NCBI GenBank assembly: GCA_028290085.1
Contig: JAQGKN010000155.1
Span: 1 to 5,987 of the forward strand
From: Hyphomicrobiales bacterium
GTDB lineage: Bacteria > Pseudomonadota > Alphaproteobacteria > Rhizobiales > Beijerinckiaceae
Direction: 5' to 3'
Length of the DNA stretch: 5,987 nt
This document shows positions 1-4,291 of this stretch, piece after piece. The notes under the pieces were generated by a model. That model was given only the letters and a program-made list of their open reading frames with translations. It did not search any database and had not been told where the DNA came from. A program made the translations under genes and the position numbers. The first letter of the stretch is position 1, and each line of letters begins with the position of its first letter.

Positions 1-225
1 TCCCAGCTGCCCAGGTTCCGTCCGGGTATCGTCCCCGGGGCTCGCCACATCGGCCACAATGGCCCGAAGGTAGACGCCCAAGCGGTCATCGAAGCTCTGT
101 TCGGCTGTCCGCCGGTAGATCGCCGACAGAACGAGGCCTGCGATCAGCAGGACGGCAACGCTCCAGAATGCGGCTGACAGAAAGAGCCGCGTGGCAATCG
201 AACGCGGGCCAGTGGCCGGCAGCAT
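1..225 (-). CDS. feuQ: Sensor histidine kinase, N-terminal part (FeuQ-like), runs off the left edge
   Basis: This is the first 75 residues of a membrane sensor kinase; the catalytic part lies beyond the window. I translated it from the ATG at 225-223, two bases after the TGA of the response regulator gene, so the two are almost certainly translationally coupled. A short basic leader (residues 1-13, including R8 and R13) is followed by a hydrophobic segment at about 14-37 rich in L, V, A and I. The segment after it begins Y-R-R-T-A-E-Q-S-F-D-D-R-L, the usual start of the periplasmic sensing region in this class of kinase. In two-component systems such a protein autophosphorylates on a histidine and passes the phosphate to its partner, here the regulator at 228-905. 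The name FeuQ rests on that partner looking like FeuP and on gene order. The H-box and ATPase domain are not visible, so the kinase call is inferred from context. Confidence 0.75.
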   Translation of the reverse strand, partial: MLPATGPRSIATRLFLSAAFWSVAVLLIAGLVLSAIYRRTAEQSFDDRLGVYLRAIVADVASPGDDTRTEPGQLG

Positions 226-227
226 GG

Positions 228-905
228 TCAGGCGCCGCCATCGCCGGGGGATGGGCTGAGCAGATAGCCTAATCCCCGCACGGTCTGAATCACCTCGACA
301 CCGAGCTTGCGGCGCAGACGCCCCACGAAGACCTCGATCGTGTTCGAGTCGCGATCGAAATCCTGATCGTACAGATGCTCAACCAATTCCGTGCGCGAAA
401 CCACCCGGCCGGTATGATGCATGAGATAGGAGAGCAACCGATACTCGTGCGAGGTCAGCTTGATCGGCGCCCCGTCGACGACCACACGGCCAGCTTTGGT
501 GTCCAGCCGCACGGGGCCGCAGGTGAGTTCGCTCGTCGCATGGCCAGTCGCGCGACGCACGAGGGCGCGAAGGCGCGCAAGCACCTCCTCCATATGAAAA
601 GGCTTGCTGACGTAATCGTCGGCGCCTGCATCGAAACCCTGCACCTTGTCGCTCCAGCGGTCACGCGCGGTCAGGATCAGCACGGGCATGGTTCGCCCAT
701 TCTTGCGCCATTCCTCAAGAACAGAAATCCCGTCCTTCTGCGGTAGACCAACGTCGAGAACGACCGCGTCATAGGGCTCGTTCATGCCAAGATAGAGCGC
801 CTCTTCGCCATCGAAAGCGCGATCGATCGCGTAACCCGCCTGTTCCAGCGCGCTCACGAGCTGGCGGTTAAGATCCTTGTCATCTTCGACGACCAGCAGG
901 CGCAC
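228..905 (-). CDS. feuP: OmpR/PhoB-family response regulator, FeuP-like
   Basis: A 225-residue, full-length response regulator. The receiver domain (about 1-115) shows the acidic pair D8/D9, the phospho-acceptor D51 in V-V-L-D-V-G-L-P, the switch T79 in L-I-L-T-A-R-D and the conserved K101 in S-K-P-F. A winged-helix DNA-binding domain (about 127-218) ends with the recognition-helix and wing signature S-N-T-I-E-V-F-V-G-R-L-R-R-K-L-G, then T-V-R-G-L-G-Y-L-L. From memory, residues such as A-R-D-R-W-S-D-K-V and L-S-Y-L-M-H-H resemble rhizobial and Brucella FeuP. In Sinorhizobium, FeuPQ is an osmosensory system needed for cyclic-glucan export (ndvA) and symbiosis; that role is transferred, not shown here. 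The start is GTG at 905-903, with GGAG nine bases upstream. The gene follows a secreted PepSY-like gene after 25 bases and precedes the kinase by two bases. The family is very secure; the FeuP identity is likely. Confidence 0.95.
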   Translation of the reverse strand: MRLLVVEDDKDLNRQLVSALEQAGYAIDRAFDGEEALYLGMNEPYDAVVLDVGLPQKDGISVLEEWRKNGRTMPVLILTARDRWSDKVQGFDAGADDYVSKPFHMEEVLARLRALVRRATGHATSELTCGPVRLDTKAGRVVVDGAPIKLTSHEYRLLSYLMHHTGRVVSRTELVEHLYDQDFDRDSNTIEVFVGRLRRKLGVEVIQTVRGLGYLLSPSPGDGGA

Positions 906-914
906 TGTCTAAGT

Positions 915-918
915 CTCC
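915..918 (-). promoter_or_regulatory. Shine-Dalgarno GGAG for the GTG start of the regulator
   Basis: The minus strand reads GGAG, then nine bases, then GTG at 905. It lies in the 25-base gap after the PepSY-like gene and supports the GTG, whose codon is followed directly by the conserved R-L-L-V-V-E-D-D. Confidence 0.6.
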
Positions 919-930
919 GGTCTCAGGGCG

Positions 931-1254
931 TTATTTGTCGCGGGCGGTGAGAGACTCGCCCGAGGAGGCATCCAGAAAGACACGGAGAACCTTGCCGTCC
1001 CGCCGCAGCAGAGACATTTCATACACGAATCTCTCGTTCCAGCGACAGAGGCGCGTGCCGAGCGGTTCTGACCGTGTCTGATGTGCAGCCTCGCGCAGCA
1101 GCGCCATCGGGTCGCGGAGCTTGTGGGCGGCGACATTTTCCCGTGTCTCGGCGGGAGACATGCAGACGCGCCGCCGCTCCTCGGCCTCGGGGTGCGAGGC
1201 GGCCGAATGAAGAAGGGTCGCGGCCAAGGCGAAAGGCAGGAGCACGGAACTCAT
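931..1254 (-). CDS. Small secreted PepSY-like protein, first gene of the two-component operon
   Basis: A 107-residue protein. Residues 1-20 form a hydrophobic signal-peptide-like leader ending A-A-S, so the mature protein is probably periplasmic. Residues about 49-104 resemble a single PepSY domain: an amphipathic helix (A-L-L-R-E-A-A), then strands around R-F-V-Y-E-M-S-L-L-R-R-D-G-K and V-F-L-D-A-S-S-G-E. C31 and C70 could form a disulfide. Genes of this type often sit beside OmpR-family regulator/kinase pairs and may modulate the sensor. In Sinorhizobium a small periplasmic protein, FeuN, inhibits FeuQ. This gene has the matching position and size class, but I cannot show it is FeuN, so no symbol is given. 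No good ribosome site precedes the ATG at 1254. An in-frame GTG (codon 4) and TTG (codon 10) would also keep most of the leader. The frame is open upstream to 1308 with no ATG, GTG or TTG. Confidence 0.8.
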   Translation of the reverse strand: MSSVLLPFALAATLLHSAASHPEAEERRRVCMSPAETRENVAAHKLRDPMALLREAAHQTRSEPLGTRLCRWNERFVYEMSLLRRDGKVLRVFLDASSGESLTARDK

Positions 1255-1277
1255 AATGGCACCGTGCCGGTGTCGCG

Positions 1278-1293
1278 CTGAATGGGGGATGAA
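1278..1293 (-). promoter_or_regulatory. Candidate response-regulator operator: TTCAT-N6-TTCAG direct repeat
   Basis: On the minus strand TTCAT (1293-1289) and TTCAG (1282-1278) are direct repeats 11 bp apart start to start, one helical turn. That is the usual layout for a dimer of an OmpR/PhoB-family regulator. The site lies 24-39 bases upstream of the first gene of an operon encoding such a regulator, which suggests autoregulation. A loose -10-like CATTAT overlaps the annotated ATG, 18 bases after TTCAGC; if real, it would favour a start codon downstream of 1254. The repeat is seen; its function is inferred. Confidence 0.4.
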
Positions 1294-1303
1294 CGGTTCC
1301 CCC
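1284..1303. repeat. G/C inverted repeat (6-bp stem, 8-base loop) between the lysis genes and the host operon
   Basis: GGGGGA at 1284-1289 pairs with TCCCCC at 1298-1303 around loop 1290-1297. It begins just after the stop of the Rz1-like gene and overlaps the candidate operator. In the minus direction no T-run follows the stem, so it is not a canonical intrinsic terminator. It could still weaken read-through from the lysis genes, or be incidental. Confidence 0.35.
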
Positions 1304-1305
1304 CT

Positions 1306-1581
1306 TCACCGCCCCGCCACAAACGCCGCCAGCCCGGCCTGCCGGTCGCGGCAATCGGCCAGGGCCAGCCTGTCGCGGCCCCAGTAGCGCAGGATGGCCC
1401 GGGTATCGAGGCCACCATGCGGGAGAGCGGCGGGCGCTGAACAGGGATGCGTCAGCGCTTCAGGCGCCCGGGCCAGTGTCGCCGGGATCACGACCGACTG
1501 CGTCGAGCTTGCGCACGAGGCCAGGGGAAAGGCGCTGGCCAGTGCCAAAACCTTCCACGAACGTGTCGTCTTCGAGCGCAT
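1306..1581 (-). CDS. Rz1-like outer-membrane spanin lipoprotein, overlapping the Rz gene
   Basis: A 91-residue frame starting at the ATG at 1581, inside the Rz-like gene but in a different frame; it then runs 154 bases beyond that gene's stop. The N-terminus is a lipoprotein signal: basic M-R-S-K-T-T-R-S-W-K, a hydrophobic core, and the lipobox L-A-S-C with acceptor Cys at residue 23. After cleavage the protein would be anchored in the outer membrane and bind the Rz-like partner across the periplasm for the last step of lysis. The mature part has V-V-I-P, two cysteines (C43, C77) and a conserved-looking end, W-G-R-D-R-L-A-L-A-D-C-R-D-R, which I recall from small lysis-cassette proteins of alphaproteobacterial prophages. 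AGGAG lies seven bases before the ATG. A longer version from 1737 is possible on paper but loses the signal peptide, so I reject it. The nested Rz/Rz1 layout matches the classic spanin pair. Confidence 0.78.
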   Translation of the reverse strand: MRSKTTRSWKVLALASAFPLASCASSTQSVVIPATLARAPEALTHPCSAPAALPHGGLDTRAILRYWGRDRLALADCRDRQAGLAAFVAGR

Positions 1582-1837
1582 CGAGCTTCTCCTGGTTGTC
1601 CTCGTGGCGCTTGCCCATCGCGGGGATGCGGGCACGGGCGGCGGCGAGGACCACCTCCGATGCCCGCATCTGCGCTGTGGCCTGTGCCTCGACCTCGCTC
1701 TGAAGAGCTGTGCGCCCTGCCACCACCCCGGCGGCATAGGCGCGGCCGATGGCGCGCGTGTGCCAGACCGCGCCCCCCGCGAACGCGCCGAGCACAGCGG
1801 TCATTCCCGCGACGAGCGCGAAAAGCGGCGCACTCAT
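1460..1837 (-). CDS. Rz-like inner-membrane spanin
   Basis: A 125-residue protein. Residues about 4-24 form one hydrophobic segment (M-S-A-P-L-F-A-L-V-A-G-M, then G/A-rich), an N-terminal membrane anchor. Residues about 25-95 are rich in A, E, Q and R (for example A-L-Q-S-E-V-E-A-Q-A-T-A-Q-M-R-A) and look helical, possibly coiled-coil, as in the periplasmic part of inner-membrane spanins. No enzyme motif is visible. The start is ATG at 1837-1835, overlapping the TGA of the endolysin/holin gene by four bases (ATGA), which implies coupling. A longer frame from 1939 exists but would lie within the holin-coding region and put 34 charged residues before the anchor, so I reject it. The identification rests on topology, on position after the endolysin and on the lipoprotein gene nested in its 3' end. 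Spanins share little sequence. Confidence 0.72.
   Translation of the reverse strand: MSAPLFALVAGMTAVLGAFAGGAVWHTRAIGRAYAAGVVAGRTALQSEVEAQATAQMRASEVVLAAARARIPAMGKRHEDNQEKLDALEDDTFVEGFGTGQRLSPGLVRKLDAVGRDPGDTGPGA
1589..1593 (-). promoter_or_regulatory. Shine-Dalgarno AGGAG that fixes the Rz1-like start
   Basis: The minus strand reads AGGAG, seven bases, ATG at 1581. It lies inside the coding part of the Rz-like gene and is the main evidence that the embedded frame is translated from 1581 and not from 1737. Confidence 0.65.
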
Positions 1838-2049
1838 GCGATAGGCATCGTGCCGCGATAGCGGCCAACGATTGCGTTGACGCCACCGAGCAGAGCCGTC
1901 AGCGATGCGCCGAAGCTCGCCATATCGTTGGACCGCCACGCCAGAAGGGCCCCGGTCACCGAGGATCCGATCACCGCGATGGCGGACCAGATGGTTTGCG
2001 AGGCCCAGAAGGGCTTCGTTTCTGCAGTCGTGGTTACATCGGCACTCAT
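1834..2049 (-). CDS. Possible internal-start product: stand-alone holin-like protein
   Basis: Starting at codon 194 of the endolysin frame, this would be a 71-residue protein beginning M-S-A-D-V-T-T-T-A-E-T-K-P-F-W. It has two predicted membrane segments, about residues 14-38 and 44-63 of the short form, separated by R-S-N-D, and a basic end (G-R-Y-R-G). GGAGGAG lies six bases before the ATG, better than expected by chance inside a coding region. Small two-helix proteins with P-F-W near the start are, from memory, common next to endolysins in alphaproteobacterial prophages and are presumed holins. Holins form inner-membrane lesions that time lysis and release endolysin. Whether the cell makes the fusion, the short form or both is inference. 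Confidence 0.55.
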   Translation of the reverse strand: MSADVTTTAETKPFWASQTIWSAIAVIGSSVTGALLAWRSNDMASFGASLTALLGGVNAIVGRYRGTMPIA

Positions 2050-2628
2050 GAGGTTCTCCTCCATAAAAGCGACCGGCCGGGCCGCTGCGGACGCGCTGAT
2101 CTGCGCGCGGTGACGTTCGGCAAGGGCAATGGCATGGCGCTCGATCTCAGCGATGCGTCTGGTCCAGCCCTTGCCGAACGTTGAAAAAGTTTTCAGCCGT
2201 GCGAGGGATGTCTGGCGCGCGCGGCAAAGCTGCGAAATCGTCTGACGCGAATCAGCCGCGCCCGCTTTGCCAAGCAAAGCCGCGTTCATGCGGCCATCCG
2301 GCGCCATGCCGAGGACCCGTTGCAGTGCGCGGATCGCCGTGCCCGCACCCGAGTTGACCGCGTAGTCGAAGAGCGCTGCATCGATCCCGGCCGGCAGGTC
2401 GTCGCCGCGAACCGCGTTCCAGTAACTCGCACGATAAATCGCGGCGGCCTCAGCCCGCGTCAGCGCTGCGACATCGGCTTTAGTTGCGGGACGTCCGCGC
2501 GCGGCGGCAAGTGTCGCCCGCGTGATCCCGAAATTGGTAGCGCCTCCCGGATCGCGCGAATGGTCGACGTATCCACCCTCCTGCGCGAGGGTCAGCGCCA
2601 AGCATTCCTCGAAGATTTGTGAGGACAT
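1834..2628 (-). CDS. GH108 endolysin with an in-frame holin-like membrane tail
   Basis: A 264-residue protein. Residues about 8-95 carry the glycoside hydrolase 108 (N-acetylmuramidase) signature E-G-G-Y-V-D-H-S-R-D-P-G-G-A-T-N-F-G-I-T, with E17 the expected catalytic acid, followed by Y-W-N-A-V-R-G-D-D-L-P-A-G and F-D-Y-A-V-N-S-G. Residues about 95-178 match the usual peptidoglycan-binding partner domain (L-Q-R-V-L-G-M-A-P-D-G). It should cut the glycan strands of murein in the periplasm during lysis. GH108 endolysins usually end near residue 180-190. Here the frame continues through a short linker into two hydrophobic segments (about 207-231 and 237-256) that resemble the separate small holin-type protein often found next to such enzymes. 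No secretion signal is visible at the N-terminus, so export would depend on a holin. GGAGGTGA overlaps the stop of the upstream tail gene and supports the ATG at 2628. The fused form may coexist with the internal product at 1834-2049. Confidence 0.92.
   Translation of the reverse strand: MSSQIFEECLALTLAQEGGYVDHSRDPGGATNFGITRATLAAARGRPATKADVAALTRAEAAAIYRASYWNAVRGDDLPAGIDAALFDYAVNSGAGTAIRALQRVLGMAPDGRMNAALLGKAGAADSRQTISQLCRARQTSLARLKTFSTFGKGWTRRIAEIERHAIALAERHRAQISASAAARPVAFMEENLMSADVTTTAETKPFWASQTIWSAIAVIGSSVTGALLAWRSNDMASFGASLTALLGGVNAIVGRYRGTMPIA
2056..2062 (-). promoter_or_regulatory. Internal Shine-Dalgarno GGAGGAG at the endolysin/holin junction
   Basis: The minus strand reads GGAGGAG, six bases, then ATG at 2049, all in frame inside the endolysin gene. 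It encodes the E-E of F-M-E-E-N-L-M. Its strength and exact placement at the domain boundary suggest a former or active separate start. Confidence 0.6.
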
Positions 2629-2632
2629 GTGC

Positions 2633-2640
2633 TCACCTCC
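2633..2640 (-). promoter_or_regulatory. Shine-Dalgarno GGAGGTGA for the endolysin, overlapping the tail gene stop
   Basis: The minus strand reads GGAGGTGAGCAC then ATG at 2628. The TGA inside it is the stop of the tail gene, so ribosomes ending there sit at the endolysin start. Confidence 0.75.
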
Positions 2641-3712
2641 AGCCGCGCAGGGAGGGCACCGGCCCGATATCCCACGGCAGCGTTTCCAGCCCCGGCATGA
2701 CGGCGGGGAGCGCCGTCAGGATCACGGTTCCGGGCGTCGCGCGCAGCGGCCAGCCTGCGGCGGTGAATCCATCCGGCGAGGCGATCCAGCGCTGCATGTG
2801 CTTCCAGCCCTGCGCGGCCGTGAAGACGCGATCGGGTGTATCCGACGTGACATCGTGCGTAACACCATCGATGAGTACACGGGGACAGACATCGGCAGGC
2901 GCGATGACGAGACTGCCGGAGACGACGCGGAAATAGAGGCTGGACGTGAAGCCCTTGCCGGTCATGCGAGTCGCGCCAAACGCCGTGTAGTAACTCGTCC
3001 CCTGCACGGTCACGCCGCTCGCCGTGCCTATGCCCGCCGTCGTCTGGTTCACCCAGAATTCGGCACCGTTCAGCAGCGATGAGCCGGAGCGTATCTTGCT
3101 CACGAGTTCGGCGACCTGCGTCTGGAGGGCACCTGCTGCGCCGCCGAAGGTTGACGAGTTGGAGCGGGCCTGACCGAAGACGGTTCGCGCCGAGCCGTTG
3201 ACCGATCCAAAAGACGTTGAGTCCGCATAGGCGGCGGCCACGTTTGTCTGGGTCTCCGGGTTTCCTGCGAAACGGCCGCCATCATCGAGAAGGTTGAAGA
3301 AGGAATAGCCGGTGCGGCGCGTTTGAGCGCAATAGATCGATCCGACCTTGCGTACGAGCACGGCGCGGTTCGCCTCCAGAGAGCCTTGTGCGAGTGCGCC
3401 GCCATCGAAATTCTTGAGCGGCAAAGGCGCTGCGTCAATGCCACTGACCAGCAGCGTTGGATCGACGTTCAGCGCCGTTGCATTGGGCACATGCGGCACC
3501 ATCCAGAAGATGCACCCGTCCGGCATCGGACCGCCCATCGGCGTCGTCAGCACGAAGGCAGCGGGCGTGCCCGTCGTCATGGGGGCGCAAGCTAGAAGAT
3601 CGGTCGCGCCATTGGGAAAGAACACGCGACCGCTCGCCGGATCGACCGACATGGAGTCTTTCCAGGTGCCGCCATCGGCCGAAACCTTGATGCGGTAGCG
3701 GTCGTCGCCCAT
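2633..3712 (-). CDS. C-terminal part of a frameshifted DUF2793 tail protein
   Basis: A 359-residue frame from the ATG at 3712, whose A is the last base of the upstream stop (TGATG). The first ~40 residues (G-D-D-R-Y-R-I-K-V-S-A-D-G-G-T-W, then D-P-A-S-G-R-V-F-F-P-N-G) are the normal continuation of DUF2793 proteins, not a natural protein start. The same frame reads back to about 3796 as 28 more sensible residues, F-K-L-N-K-Q-Q-A-G and S-G-R-A-E-T-G-L. I therefore read this as the distal part of the gene at 3712-4272, cut off by a frameshift. The rest (about 45-359) is rich in G, S, T and A with alternating hydrophobic residues, as expected of a distal tail or fibre protein; I recognise no enzyme or receptor-binding motif. 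Low-level reinitiation at TGATG could still make the fragment. The frame stays open and clean to its stop, so any break is recent or is a sequencing artefact. Confidence 0.75.
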   Translation of the reverse strand: MGDDRYRIKVSADGGTWKDSMSVDPASGRVFFPNGATDLLACAPMTTGTPAAFVLTTPMGGPMPDGCIFWMVPHVPNATALNVDPTLLVSGIDAAPLPLKNFDGGALAQGSLEANRAVLVRKVGSIYCAQTRRTGYSFFNLLDDGGRFAGNPETQTNVAAAYADSTSFGSVNGSARTVFGQARSNSSTFGGAAGALQTQVAELVSKIRSGSSLLNGAEFWVNQTTAGIGTASGVTVQGTSYYTAFGATRMTGKGFTSSLYFRVVSGSLVIAPADVCPRVLIDGVTHDVTSDTPDRVFTAAQGWKHMQRWIASPDGFTAAGWPLRATPGTVILTALPAVMPGLETLPWDIGPVPSLRGWR

Positions 3713-4272
3713 CAGGCCCGTTTCCGCGCGGCCCGAATAATTTGTCTGGTACAGTTGCGAAAGAACGCTTCCCGCCTGCTGCTTGTTGAGCTTGAAACAA
3801 AGTCGCCCGTGCCGCCCTCGCTCGTCTGCAAGGCCGTGAACAGAGTGGCGTTCAACTTGGCTGACAGCGGATTGCCCGCATCCGCGCTGGTCCCGACGCC
3901 GACAAGCTGAAGATTTTGCATCGACGCAACATCGCTCGATACGGAACGCCAGATCGTGCCGTCGAAGACGACGAGCTTCGTCTCGCTTTCCACATAAGCA
4001 CGCCAGCCTATGCGCGGCACGAGGAAGCGCCAGGCGCCATCTTCGAAACTCGCGACGGCGCCGGCATAGGCCGCGAAAACCCCCGTTGGCTGCGCGCCGA
4101 GCAGATAGCGGCTTCCTTCCACAGGCGCGGCGGGCGGCGAGAGGCGCCCCCGATCGACAACGGAGAGATGCACGCAGGCATCGATGAGCGCCAGCGCTTC
4201 GTTATGCGTGACGTGTTTCTGCGACTGCGCGGCATCGATCCGCGGCAGCGCCAGACGCAATGTATCAGGCAT
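3712..4272 (-). CDS. DUF2793 tail protein, N-terminal part, ends in a frameshifted tail
   Basis: A 186-residue frame. Residues 1-158 match the DUF2793 family of alphaproteobacterial prophages and GTA-like clusters: L-P-R-I-D-A-A-Q-S-Q-K-H-V-T-H-N-E-A-L near the start, E-G-S-R-Y-L-L-G, W-R-F-L-V-P-R-I-G-W, L-Q-L-V-G-V-G-T-S-A-D-A-G-N-P-L, and E-G-G-T-G-D-F at 152-158. Residues 159-186 change character to a run rich in S, R and A that ends at TGA. They are the out-of-frame reading of the DNA that would continue the family sequence. With one base restored the gene would encode about 546 residues ending at 2633. The biochemical role of DUF2793 is unknown; its place next to the tail-tip gene suggests a baseplate or fibre component. 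The start is ATG at 4272 with AAGGAAG four to five bases upstream, 19 bases after the megatron stop. Confidence 0.85.
   Translation of the reverse strand: MPDTLRLALPRIDAAQSQKHVTHNEALALIDACVHLSVVDRGRLSPPAAPVEGSRYLLGAQPTGVFAAYAGAVASFEDGAWRFLVPRIGWRAYVESETKLVVFDGTIWRSVSSDVASMQNLQLVGVGTSADAGNPLSAKLNATLFTALQTSEGGTGDFVSSSTSSRREAFFRNCTRQIIRAARKRA
3795..3801 (-). other. Apparent single-base deletion (frameshift) in the DUF2793 gene
   Basis: The minus strand reads GAC TTT GTTTC AAG. Upstream of this point the zero frame gives E-G-G-T-G-D-F; downstream the sensible reading is F-K-L-N-K in the -1 frame. Adding one base between 3799 and 3797 (for example GAC TTT CGT TTC AAG, giving D-F-R-F-K) joins the two frames exactly as in intact DUF2793 proteins I recall. 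No canonical slippery heptamer is present. Confidence 0.75.
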
Positions 4273-4275
4273 GGT

Positions 4276-4282
4276 CTTCCTT
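4276..4282 (-). promoter_or_regulatory. Shine-Dalgarno AAGGAAG for the DUF2793 gene, in an A/T-rich gap
   Basis: The gap 4273-4291 reads TTTTTAAAAAAGGAAGACC on the minus strand, right after the megatron TGA. It is strikingly A/T-rich for this GC-rich region. AAGGAAG is well placed for the ATG at 4272. Confidence 0.6.
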
Positions 4283-4291
4283 TTTTAAAAA

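Noticed and set aside
1284..1303. Canonical intrinsic terminator after the lysis genes
   Set aside because: The stem is GC-rich, but no T-run follows it on the minus strand. It is kept only as an inverted repeat.
1306..1737. Longer Rz1-like protein starting at 1737
   Set aside because: It buries the lipoprotein signal inside an R/P-rich extension. The ATG at 1581 has AGGAG at ideal spacing and exposes the lipobox.
1460..1939. Longer Rz-like protein starting at 1939
   Set aside because: It would add 34 charged residues before the membrane anchor and overlap the holin-coding region. The ATGA overlap at 1837 is a much better start.
1447..2184. 245-residue plus-strand open frame across the lysis cassette
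   Set aside because: It is very rich in R, P, A and G and has no recognisable motif. It lies antisense to four well-supported lysis frames, so it is a GC-driven shadow.
2522..3082. 186-residue plus-strand open frame over the end of the tail gene
   Set aside because: It spans the well-supported tail/endolysin junction on the other strand and has shadow-like composition.
3791..3805. Programmed -1 ribosomal frameshift to join the two DUF2793 halves
   Set aside because: The sequence GACTTTGTTTC has no X-XXY-YYZ slippery heptamer and no obvious downstream stem. A one-base deletion or sequencing error is simpler, though it is not excluded.
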